The notes below the pieces were generated by a model, which did no database searches, was not told where the DNA came from, and worked only from the letters and a program-made list of their open reading frames with translations. Shown here one piece after another: positions 34,803 through 45,080 of a DNA stretch of 64,000 nucleotides. The DNA comes from Isoetes taiwanensis (lineage: Eukaryota; Streptophyta; Lycopodiopsida; Isoetales; Isoetaceae), in contig JAJEKV010000055.1 in assembly GCA_021234155.1 (NCBI GenBank), positions 3,031,090 to 3,095,089 of the forward strand, written 5' to 3'. The stretch's first letter is position 1. Every line of letters starts with the position of its first letter. The position numbers and the translations under genes were made by a program.

Positions 34803-35350
34803 ACATTAGAGGAAAAATGAGATCACATTTTGTCCCATTAAGGGATGCTTAAAATGCCATGTCATCTTTTTAAACTGTCCAATAAGAGAAGAGCTCCAGT
34901 ATATCTCATTCCAGTATTATGTGGCAGCCTGTAATTAATGCAGCTGCAACTAACTTCTGTAGTATCATTTTTTCATTATAACTTTTGATCCAGAACTCCG
35001 ATTCAAAAACTTTTTGTAGCAATGGGTTCGTCTTCACAAGATCTATCTAGTGATAACCCATTCATACATCTTTTACGATATAAATATATAAGAAATAAGC
35101 AAAAAATCATATTTTTTTAAGGTTAACGCATATGACCATATTGAAATACATCATAACCATATATCATTGGAAAGATCTTTTCATTCATCTAATGCAACAA
35201 AAACATTTTGACAAGTGGATCAAAAGTTATGGGGAAAAAACAACAACAATGAAGTTGTTGGTGCTGCATTAATTGCAGTTAATAGAGGATAGCCATTCCA
35301 TTGGAGGATTCTTATGGGGATGCAATGAGATCTCAAATTTCCTCTAATGT
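34803..35350. mobile_element. Inverted-repeat element inside gypsy RT (copy 2)
   Basis: Counterpart of 30,042-30,598 in the tandem second gypsy copy, with the same ends and position. Confidence 0.7.
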
Positions 35351-36550
35351 GTTCGGAGTTGAAAGGGGCGTGTTGCTTGGACGGGAAGTGACGGGAAAAG
35401 GAGGCAATAGATCCGAGGAAGGTAAAGGTTATTAAAGAGTTGCCAACACTAGAGGAAATGAAGCAATTGCAAGCGTTCCTGGGCCATGTGGGATACGTCC
35501 GAAGGTATGCGGATTTGGCCCTTCCACTGACTAACCTATTGAAGAAATAGGTGGAGTATCACTGGAGCAAGAAATGTCAAGAAGCCTTTGAAGCACTGAA
35601 GAAAGCTTTGACAGAAACCCCTATTCTGAAATGGCCAAAGTGGGACACAGAGTTCCATATCCATGTAGATGCTTCAGGCTTTGCTATCGGGAGTATACTC
35701 TCCCAAAAGCAAGAACAAGGATGAGATCATCCCATATATTATGCAAATAGACAACTGACAAAGGCCAAAAGGAATTATTTTACAACAGAACGAGAAGGCC
35801 TTAGAATGATATATTCTATCCAAAAGTATCGACACTACCTTTTGGGCAAACCATTCATGTTCTACGTGGATCACCAGGCCTAGAAATATTTGATTTTGAA
35901 TCCATGCTGAACTAGAAAGATAGTAAGAGGGCTATTGCTTCGGCAAAAGTTCGAGTTCAAAGTGGTGTTAAAGCCTGGAAGTTCCCATGTGGGACCGGAT
36001 CATTTGTCAAGATTACCTGGAAAGGAGCCAGAGGAAGCAGTAAGGGATGAACTACCTGATGTGGAGCTATTCAAGATAGAGGCAGTACCAGAATGGTATG
36101 AGGGTCTGGTACAATACTTAATAAGCGGTGAGTTACCTGGGGATCTCACCACACAAGAGAAGAAGCGATTTGTCCAGCAAGCTGCTGGCTATACCATGTT
36201 AGCTGGAGTGTTATACAAACAAGGACATGATGATATTCTAAGAAGATATGTGTTGCCTCACGAGGTCAAACGAATACTAGAAGATTGTCAGGAAGCCCCT
36301 GAAGGTCGGCACTTTGGAGCTGCAGTAACGGTAAGAAAGATACTCTACGTAGGTTATTGGTGGTCTACCTTATATAAAGATGTGGCAGAATACGTAAGGA
36401 AATGTGATCCATGTCAACAGATGGGAAGACCTATGAGATGAGATCTGATGCCACTGTATTCCATTGTGTCTCCGTGGACGATAAAAGACAAGTCAACTCT
36501 ATTTATGGTCCATCTTGAACAAAGTAACCACTACGCTCGAGTTCACCAAT

Positions 36551-37744
36551 TCAAACAACAATGCCATCTGACTCCCAACTTCAAGGCGGTATGGTGTCGC
36601 CATATAGCACCCAAATCAAGCCTCCAGTGGCCGGAGTAGGATGCTCAAATATATAACCGAATACATTATTGAAAAAAATAAGCTTTTGTGGGAGGTTGGA
36701 ATGTCCAAGTCCAAATTCCCCAAATAATACAGGTTTGCGCAATATAACATGGGCATCATGTTGATGCTCCCTAACCCAATCATGTGCATATTGAAGTTGG
36801 CCTTACAAAGTGCGAATCCAATTAAACCATTTTGGATAAAAATGGGCTGAAGCGTAATCAATGTGGGGGCTTCTGTTGTGTCTAATGAAATCAATTCCAG
36901 GATGTGGATCCTCTCCATTCACTCTAAGCCGTGAATTAGCAATGTAGAAAGCAAATGTTTGGCATCTATAGATTTTATAAAAGATGGCATCTCATTGGTC
37001 CATGCCTCCAATGTATTCCCAGAAGTGTCATTATGACAGCGTGGTTCATTCAAGAGTTCCCAAGAGAAAATAGCAGGCTCTTCGCTATACTTTATGCCAG
37101 TGAAACGATTGGTTCTATTTAAGATCATCTGTATATCATTCTTGAAGAAGGTCTTTGCCTTCTCATTCGTAAAGAACAAGTCTTCAAGTTTAGAGTCGAC
37201 AGGTGTAGATGAGTTCATGGCCCATTGAACATACACAAGTGGCCAATTGTTACCAAAAGGGATGCTCTGAGATGACAAAATCAAGGCCTTCCATATTGGT
37301 ATAGTTGTATTGACCAGGGCTTGTCTGCCAGGCATCCGATGCATTTTGTGCAGGAATATTATTCCAGCTATTGGTACGAAATGCGTTAAACCCTCGAGCA
37401 CGTGCACGCTCCAAAAAAGATGTTATCTCAGGCTAATTGCTTTGATTCAAGGCCATGTAGGGTAACCAAAAGGCATTGAATCCATGAACATAGTAAGGAC
37501 GACCATTAAGAGTAAATTGAGTGCCATTGACACGAACCCAATCATCATTCTGATGTGGAGGAGGATTAGGGGCAGGGAAGTGAGGGGCAGGGGGATGAGA
37601 ACGGTTGTGGTGTGAAAAAGAACTAAAAGAAGGGAAACGAAGGGCAGCAGGGTGAGAACGGATATAAGGAGCAGCTTGGCATAAAGATAAAGTAGCAACT
37701 AGATATATTGATAAGACAATGGTGCTCATGTTAAAAGAACCCAT
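36551..37744 (-). pseudogene. Mannan endo-1,4-beta-mannosidase (GH5), copy II
   Basis: This is the best-preserved copy of the secreted wall mannanase. The start at 37,744 gives the same signal peptide as copy I. The stretch FFKNDIQMILNRTNRFTGIK is continuous here. Then come AIFSWELLNEPRC with the acid/base Glu (37,036-37,050), HVILRKPVLFGEFGLGHSN with the nucleophile Glu (36,710-36,721), a TGGLIWVLYGD stretch and WESDGIVV with a stop at 36,551. Both catalytic glutamates are therefore kept. Length is about 398 codons, near the family norm, but roughly ten residues are missing before FGNNWP. It carries the in-frame TAG at 37,433 shared with copies I and III, plus a few frame changes in the same places as copy I. 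The gene was therefore probably dead, or uses an unseen intron, before duplication. No introns are evident. Confidence 0.87.
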
Positions 37745-38485
37745 TATGTATATGAAATGAACAGATAAGACGTCTTCCAATCAATAACAGATGACTGTAG
37801 TAGTTCTTTTCTGAGCATTTTTATAGCCTGCAAACCCTAGGCCTTAAAAGAAAAGATAGGCTTAGTTTGGCCCAACCTAAAATATACGAAGCCCATTTTG
37901 GATTCGCCATGTTAGACATCTAGCAATAGACTTTTTTCGGCTAACTTATGTGAAGTCGATTTCGGATGGGGGGTACTATGTTCCATTAGTTTTTTTTTTT
38001 AACAAAGCCTCTTTTAGATGCGACACCTAGCAATAGACTTTTTGGGCTCAAACTTAAAATATACAGTGGATTTTGGATAGCCAGATTAGTTTTTCTTTTT
38101 TTTTAAAATGCTGATTAGGGTTTGGTCGACCTCTTCCGCAATTGGGAAAGGTTGATATTCTGGAGAGACAACCGATTTAATGTTACAAATTGGGAAAGGT
38201 TGATTTTCTGGAGAGACAACCGATTTCGTGCTTTTGTATCTGTCTCTGAAGGTTGAATACTTGAAATTAAATATTCGAAGTCAGTTTTTTTTTTCAATAT
38301 GTTTACATGTTTATATCGGAATGGAGCAATGGCAAATTGTTTAGGGCTAACTCCAATGACTTAGCAACAATTTGTGATTTTCGATTGAACAAGTGAGTTT
38401 TCTTGATCGTGATTCGTAGTTTCTTTTGGAGCAAGGCTTGCCACTAGTTTAAATGTAGTATCTCAAACATGAGGATCAAGGAACC
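37745..38485 (-). promoter_or_regulatory. Mannanase copy II 5' flank
   Basis: Same as 12,817-13,563, including the two imperfect 48-bp tandem copies (about 38,139-38,231). The LINE of unit I is absent; its empty site is near 38,485. Confidence 0.4.
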
Positions 38486-39232
38486 TTACCCTATTCTCTA
38501 GAAGCAAAATTAAAGTACAATCGATATAATGAAATTCTCGGTCCTAGATGTAGATGCAATTGCCTTGCTAGCATTTAGTATGAAGTAGTCGTTGATTTAT
38601 AATGAGATATTAGGATGACAAAAAGCAGCAAATAGTCCACTTGTGTAAGCCGTGGCTTCTTTGAAGTGAACTACTTAATCCTTTCCGCTTTAAACTTCTT
38701 GTCACGATTTTAACAACTCACAAACATATCTAGTATCCCCATGCTCAACTTTCAAGCATAAGGTATGGCCTAAAATCTTATCTTCTACAATTTTAGCTAT
38801 GACATGCAAATTGATGACTTTTGATAAATTTGTCATAATTTTGTCAATTTTAAGGAATCTTTAAAATATTCCCTCTAAAATGTACTACACCGAATAAGTC
38901 AAAGCTTTGTTTTAAGTTGCCACATGATCGCTTTAGTCTAGACTAACATCACGACTCCTATATATTGGTAAGCAAAGATTGATCAACGATAATGAAAGAT
39001 AAACATATAGATTTCTCGAGTCTATATTGAAGTAATATTTAGAGCCCCGCAATCTTCATATTTCTTTGGTAATATTTCTACAAGAATGCTTAACATGTCA
39101 ACCATTTAACCTTTTTAATTGATTTCTTCAATCCGTAAAGAATTGCAATATTCAAACTTATTGCTACATAAAACTCGAAAGAATCAATCGAAAATTTTCA
39201 CACGGGGCCCTAATTAAATTAGCAGCAGACCA
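38486..39232. other. Intergenic DNA 3' of desaturase copy II
   Basis: Counterpart of 16,373-17,087; no gene seen. Confidence 0.5.
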
Positions 39233-40615
39233 CTAATGGCATTCACAACTTCCCACAAAAGTTCTTGGGAGCTGGTTTGATAGATCACGTGCTTGTAGAG
39301 CCGAGCTTCTTAATGTGCCGATGATCATTACATTGGCTTCCCAAAAGCCGACCGATTTGTAGGGGCGATTGTATTTCAAAAGTGGCCTCGACAACCTTAG
39401 AAATCTTTCTCCATTGTGTCGAGGGAGACGAGGAAAGAGGTGATGTTCAATTTGGAATTGAGACCTCCATGAAACCAGTCCATCCAAATAGGGGAGGATA
39501 TGTTTAATGTCCCCCCACTGCATGCTCTGAAACCACTCTTTGGTCGACCGGTTGGCCTTGATATACCGGAGATGAAAAGTGGTTCGCATTGCAATTGTAC
39601 ATGCTTTGAATACCACCGCAAAGCTAATGATCACAAAAAGGAGCCTTTCCCATGTTGAAGGTAAGTAGGAAAGGAGAGATAGAAACCACGTCCAATAAAA
39701 ACCAAGTGCCATGATCCGAGCACGCGATTTGATATTCGCTTTTTGATAGTAAAAAGCACAGCTTTTGACAAGATAGATTAATTAAAAATCGCCATCACAA
39801 AGAAGAATGTCCAATGCTGATAGCTTACTAGAGTTCGAAAGCTAAACCATCAAATTGCATTGTCCTCTCATAGAAGTAGGAATGCAAAGAAGAAAAGAAT
39901 TTCAAGACACCGCAAAGAGTGGTATGTATTGCGCATCGTGGGTCATACTCCACACTATTGCAAGAAAAAATGATGAGCATTATGGTTCCTCTTCCACCAT
40001 CCAATATCAATTCCCCGCCAAACAATTTCCTACTAGTATGCCAATAGAAGTATCTATTTTATAATTTCCAAGCATGCCACAATGTCCAAGGTCATGACCT
40101 ATCCATCCCGCCTTGACCATATACTGTCCCAAGTGAAATAGCACAAGCTACATGTACCCGACATTCTTGGAGAAAACAACACCAAAGATGCAAAACAAAA
40201 GCAATACAAGCATGGCAATCATGATAAAGCAATAGGTGTGCACGGGCACCTTAAATAGTCCAAATTTCTTTAGGTCTCCCAAAAGTTTTCTATGCTCACT
40301 TTTGCAAGAGGTGTTACAATCAGAATCTGTTAGTGTTCCCACCAAATACTTTGAAGAAGATGCCGTGTCTCTCCGGATGGAATGCAAGAAAAGAATCAGA
40401 ACATCCCCACCAGCTAGACTGATTAAAGGGAGATCTCCACCGGTGGAACTTAACCCATTCTCGTCACATCATACACTTTTCCCTCGATGGAAATCCATAG
40501 ATCCCGACCGTATTATGTTTTTAGCAAGCTCCTTAGAAGTGATGGTTCTCAATTGAAGAGCATTAGCTCCATTAACTTCTGATTCATCATCGAAACTGTC
40601 AATTGCCACTATCAT
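39233..40615 (-). pseudogene. Cytochrome b5-fused Delta8 sphingolipid desaturase, copy II
   Basis: Same enzyme as copy I. The start at 40,615 opens MIVAIDSFDDESEVNGANAL then ITSKELAK, a natural N terminus that is broken in copy I. Next are the b5 domain, a KLLGDLKKFGLF stretch, transmembrane helices, HNAHH (39,970-39,984), NSVEYDP, FFSSLHSYFYERTMQFDGLA, a long C-terminal frame from MALGFYWTWFLSLLSYLPST, QIEHH (39,440-39,454), then YKSVGFWEANVM and SALQARDLSNQ. The stop is at 39,233. The span of 1,383 bp fits a normal intronless gene of about 460 aa. Frame changes interrupt it, but they fall at different places from copy I, mostly at CAG/CTG sites. An intact gene hidden under consensus errors is possible. 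The HDTGH region is poorly legible here. Confidence 0.85.
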
Positions 40616-41119
40616 GGTTTCACCTCCGCTTTGAAAAGCACCATTATTGAGAATTAAACAACTTAATAGACATTCTATACTTATGCCACAAGAAATCTAC
40701 ATATTTTTAAAGTCCATGGCATATAAACACCAATGTGGGTCAAAAGGCAAACAGCAAAAGACATAAACATGGAGAAAACGCAGGCATTCAGCTAGTGATG
40801 AACAGATCTCGAAGCCAATGGCATTTAGAGCTTCATTTCTTTTGGCACATTGCAAAACCTACGAGCAAGAATAGATCTGAAAAACTTACCTCGTGGCCAA
40901 GTTTAGTGCTGGCATGAGCTTATCAGGAAAAGAGGAGGTTTTGGCTTTAGTATTGGTTCATACCAAGTCCCGCACAGCAGTAGAGGAGCAATGACGGCAT
41001 CATTTGGGTGATCCGGCACAAAAGGAACGGGACTTCAATGTTATCTGGTTTGATAAATGCTTTCAAAGGTTTATTGTATTCATTTGCTACAGTAGCCCGA
41101 TGTATCTAGTCTTATCTTT
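40616..41119 (-). promoter_or_regulatory. Desaturase copy II 5' flank
   Basis: Shared with units I and III. Unit I homology stops near 41,120. Confidence 0.4.
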
Positions 41120-41648
41120 TATCACTACCTATGTAAAGCATTCTATTTTGTTCTTAAAAATTGGATGTGTAATATTTCTGGGCTGAGAAGAGCCCACAGC
41201 TTGACACGTACATTATTTTGCGTTTTTCTAAAATCAGAAAAGGGAAAATCTTTACTTTCACACGTGTGATGGCCCAAACCAGAAGAAACCAAGGCGCCTC
41301 TGTTCACCCCTGTTCTGCGATCGCCTGTTCTGATGCAAGCAATGATCCGGCAGGCTATTGCGGATCATTGCTATGGAGGATAACGAGTAAATAAAGTAAA
41401 TAGATATTTACTTTCTTCGCTTTCTTCTTAGAGCTCTGGGCTTTCCTCTTTCGCCATATTCATCCCTTCTAGCCTGCGGGTGCGGCTACTTTTCTGTCAC
41501 GCCACAGCCAAATCCGGCCCAGATCTGTAAAAATTGCCCTCTCTTCTTCAATTTTGATCCATTCTCTGACCCTGATCCAAGAGAACTTCAAATAGGAGCT
41601 TCAAATCCAATTTTTTCGACCAAGCTTCGCGACCTCTTATGCCGGATC

Positions 41649-43103
41649 ATGCTGTCCACCGCCAACAACATCCTTTCTAATCCTAGGTCACGGCTGTGCA
41701 TTCCACAACGGCATCAAGAGGCCACCGATTTTATGCAATCTGGCTGTGCATGCCAAAATCTGAGGAAGGTGAAGCTTTATTCTAAATTCGCCATTCCAGC
41801 TGTTTGGGGTCGTGAGAATTTCGCCACAACGATGGGCTCTGGGATCTCAGGTTAGCACTTCTGGTTTTGTGGGTCTCAGATTTGCTTGGCTATGATATAG
41901 ATAGGCTCTTCCCCTTTTGCTTCACAGACATTTTTTTTCTCTGTGAATAATTTTTTCTCTGTGAATAGCCATTCCAGGATTGTAAGATTCGGCACTTTTT
42001 GCTGCTAAAATTTTACAGCTTTTTCGAAACATGGCCATAACTTCTTCGAAACATGGCCATAACTTCCTCATATGAGATCTATTTTTGTGTGATAGCAGAT
42101 GTTGGAGAGCTCAAAGAAAGATCTAAAACTAATACTAAGCGCGGATTTCGCAAATTCCTAGCATAAATCGGTCAGAAGGGGGCAGACACGCATCTCCCCT
42201 GCACAGAGATTTTCTAATTCTACCTCTTCCTTTGCTGTGTTCAACGAGTCTTGCACCACTATTTACATGAACAAGCATTGCATTGCTTGCGATCATAGAA
42301 TACAATGTCATTATTACTAAGTATGTCACTGAACAACTTGAATAGAAGCAAAAGCAGATTTTCTGGTGCCAGGTAAAAGCTATCCTCTGAACACTTATTC
42401 TTCCTTCTAAATTGTTTGTCGGTAGTTTTAGCATGAATATAAGGTACTCAAAATTCTTAGCTATTTTGAAATGTTGAGAAGCTAGCTTTTTTGCCAGGTC
42501 CAATGTTTCTTTTGAAATCTTATGCATGTGGCCTGAAGGTAAGTGAGTTCTGCTAATTGCTTATCTAGAGGTACTCTATTGGACTGTAAGAACTTGCAAA
42601 CGTTTTGGTTTGAGAAGTTGTTCTATCTCAAGGAACTCATGTTTGCAGCGTTGAGCTTGTGGTGCATGATTGGACTATTTACATGCTTTGTTTGGAAGTT
42701 GAATGTTAATGCAGGCATTTGAATTAAATTCAGCTGTGAAAACGACATTTCTGGTAAACAAATGCTGCCATTAAATTAGATGTGAGCATTCTATAGCGAA
42801 GATCAGATTTGTTCATCTTAATCTTTATTTTACATCGAATTGAGATGCATCTATGCTAGCATTTCAAATCTGCTTACACTGTTTGACGATACCCATTTTA
42901 AAGGAGAGATGATGCTAAGCTGTGCATATTTCGGAGCTTCCTGCATGCTATTTAAAGTGATTACTTGATATACATTAAAAGTCCCTTTTTATGCAGGCCC
43001 GCCATCCTTGTGGTTTTGCAGGCCTGAGGAAATGGTCATGGTGCAATATAGAATGACCGAAATGAGCGTTTTGTCTGCTCCAATACCCTCTCTAGTGCCA
43101 AGC
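41649..43103 (+). CDS. Unassigned two-exon gene start, copy II
   Basis: Exon 1 (41,649-41,850) starts MLSTANNILSNPRSRLCIPQ and ends at a good donor (CTCAG|gttagc). Exon 2 (42,997-43,103) follows a tttttatgcag acceptor and ends at AGC|gtaaga. Joined in phase, the frame stays open through GPPSLWFCRPEEM, VQYRMTEMSVLSAPIPSLVP; the other two phases of exon 2 hit stops. In copy III an upstream ATG gives MASRMLLCRIMLS, so the real start may lie about 30 bp earlier. That N terminus is basic, Ser-rich and low in acid residues, like an organelle transit peptide. The upstream region (41,433-41,640) looks like a 5' UTR. I do not recognise the family, and exons after 43,103 were not found. Could be a gene truncated by the repeats downstream. 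Confidence 0.45.
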
Positions 43104-44081
43104 GTAAGAGCCCCTCACCCTATATTCTGCCTGCATTATGCCGGAAAATGCCACTTTCCACTCCAAAAGTGATTTTTTTTATTGAAGGCATGGTTGATGG
43201 GACTTGCACCCACCCACCCACCCACTCAAAAGTGATTTTAATGATATAGAAAGTCAGTATTTTATAACACAAAGATGTTCTTGATTACCAGAGTTTTTAT
43301 TACTAATGGTTCAAGGATGGCAACTTACGATTCTGTTCCTTTTTGTTGTGCTGGATATGATGGATGAGGAAGAACAGTACCAACTAAGGCTTGGCTTTTA
43401 GGCGAACTCTTGGAAACTTTCTTTGTGCCAACATGTTTTGAAAAAATTTAAACAAAATATTATGTGGATAAATTTTCTCCCTTATTTACCATCCTAGGAG
43501 GACTCAATTTGAAATTTCCTTTTGCAATGCCGCATTTGATATATTGTTTAAGGAGTTTTGAAGGAGCTTCGGGAATGGAATCAAGAATTTGCAATACCCA
43601 CAATAATGGATGGTCTAGAGCTCAAGAATGGAATCAAGGATTTGCAATACCCACAATAATGGGTGATCCATTTTAGTCTCAATTCAACCCCTTGATCTAG
43701 CTTTTTAGGATTAAAAGCACTACTTACACTTGCATCACAAAGAACAATATAATTGCCAACAATAAACCCTATTCAATAACTAAATCTTCTAATGGCAACC
43801 CACTTATTACCTTTAACTTTTGCTCAATGATGGAATTTTTAGAATCAATGATGGAATTTTTAAAGCCATGCATAAATACCTTTAACTTTGCTCAATGATG
43901 GAATTTTTAGAATCATGAATAGCCACCTTATGTTGTTTAAGAGTGCTTTAAAAAATAGACCTTGCCTATAAGCATGAATCATAAAAAGCATCTAAGATAC
44001 ATGCCTTTGGATCACTACTTACATTTGATATTAATATTTAATTTACATAGCAAGTCCAACTATGCAGGTTTGAAACCAAAG
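43104..44081. other. Intron-like or intergenic DNA with local duplications
   Basis: It contains a CCCA microsatellite (43,209-43,226), a tandem duplication of about 48 bp (ggaatcaa..tttgcaataccc, 43,574-43,666) and repeats of tcaatgatggaatttttaga (43,826-43,912). No further exon was recognised. Confidence 0.4.
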
Positions 44082-44123
44082 AAATGTTCGCGGCGGCCTT
44101 GGCCGCCGCGATAAATTTCTTGT
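44082..44123 (+). repeat. GC-palindrome repeat, left copy
   Basis: AATGTTCG then the perfect inverted repeat CGCGGCGGCC-TT-GGCCGCCGCG (44,089-44,110), then ATAAATTTCTTGTA. Direct copy at 44,576-44,617 and inverted copy at 5,406-5,445. Confidence 0.65.
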
Positions 44124-44219
44124 AGATTTAAATGAGTTGGAAAAAAACATGTAGCGTTGATAGGAATGACATATAATGTTTTGGATTTAAGTAAGTTGGA
44201 AAAGTTATACAGCCTTATC

Positions 44220-44479
44220 AGGAATGACGCTCAACAAAATATATGAATCATGTCCCTTTAGGTTGAATTCCATAGATCATTTACGACATGCAACCATGTC
44301 CTTTTTAAGGTCTTCTAAAATAGGTAGAAAACACTATAGATTCCAGCCTTTCAGGAATGACGCTCAACAAAATATATGAATCATGTCCCTTTAGGTTGAA
44401 TTCCATGTAGATCATTTACGACATGCAACCATGTCCTTTTAAGGTCTTCTAAAATAGGTAGAAAACACTATAGATTCAG
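44220..44479. repeat. Tandem duplication, 133-bp period
   Basis: Two near-identical copies (aggaatgacgctcaacaaaa … gaaaacactatagattc) starting at 44,220 and 44,353, between the two palindrome motifs. Confidence 0.75.
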
Positions 44480-44575
44480 TTGGACATATTTTTCACCCCA
44501 GGTCAAAGGTGACACAAATTCCCTCGTAATGCATTTACATTGGCAAGGCCTCCTTGCAAAGCATTTAGAAAAAGA

Positions 44576-44617
44576 GAATGTTCGCGCGCCTTGGTCACGT
44601 GGATAAATTTCTTTTGT
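44576..44617 (+). repeat. GC-palindrome repeat, right copy
   Basis: AATGTTCGCGCGCC-TT-GG..CACGTGGATAAATTTCTT; the palindrome is degraded. It abuts the copia fossil and the point where unit I rejoins. Confidence 0.55.
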
Positions 44618-44835
44618 ATGGTTAAAGGATACATATAGCTAAGCTGACCATTGAGTATTGATATCCAAATTGTTATATTAAAACACTAAATTAGTGAAGC
44701 CTATTTTATCATTTGGTATCAGAGCCATGTCTACCAGGCTGGGAGCATCACTGTTGAGTGGCATTGAGATATTTCAAGGAGAGGCTGGATTTCAAGTATG
44801 GAAAGGCAGAATGAAGGATGTATTAGGAAGTTAGA
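44618..44835 (+). mobile_element. Ty1/copia fossil, unit II copy
   Basis: Counterpart of 19,005-19,217: an LTR end, a TGGTATCAGAGC primer site (about 44,716-44,727) and a gag start. Only a remnant. Confidence 0.75.
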
Positions 44836-44844
44836 TGTTTATTA

Positions 44845-45080
44845 AATCCCCTATCTTTTCTAGGTTCACAAAATGCCCTTTAAGTAGTGCAAAATTCACA
44901 CTGGTGCACAAGTATGTATAGGGGCATTTTGTGAATTTTTAGAAAGTTAGGGGCATTTTGTGAATTTTGCAAAAAGTTAGGGGTATATTGTAGTTAGGGG
45001 TATATTGTATTGTATGGGTCCCATGACCTATTGGTCTTCGTGGACGTTAAAAAAACTATTCTATTCTATTCTATTCTATT
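44845..45080. mobile_element. Damaged palindromic MITE followed by SINE-like 3' end
   Basis: Unit II counterparts of 19,222-19,385 and 19,403-19,475. Confidence 0.6.

Larger units (their letters stand above)
11291..36467. repeat. Tandem unit I (about 25.2 kb)
   Basis: First of three head-to-tail copies. Order: mannanase (-), desaturase (-), copia fossil, MITE, purine-rich repeats, gypsy fossil. It is private for a MITE (11,952-12,195), a LINE (13,564-16,372), a solo LTR (22,781-23,387) and a gypsy internal duplication. It lacks the segment equivalent to 41,120-44,615 of unit II. Confidence 0.85.
31020..36467 (+). mobile_element. Ty3/gypsy fossil, unit I, tandem second copy with 3' extension
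   Basis: Repeats 26,357-31,019 from the gag end onward: CCHC knuckle (about 32,560-32,605), protease-like domain (33,080-33,600), RT (34,145-34,745) with the same insert, and RNase H (35,400-35,960). It then extends into the connection and the integrase zinc-binding region (YVRKCDPCQQMGRPM, about 36,385-36,440). It stops at 36,467, where mannanase flank begins. No integrase core and no 3' LTR are present. It is broken in ten or so places. One stretch of 168 codons (35,935-36,441) is still open. Confidence 0.9.
41120..44615. repeat. 3.5-kb segment missing from unit I
   Basis: Present in units II and III. In unit I the join is cttttat|atggttaaagg against cttttg|tatggttaaagg here, so a deletion at microhomology is likely. 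It holds the start of an unassigned plus-strand gene and palindrome-flanked repeats. Confidence 0.75.
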
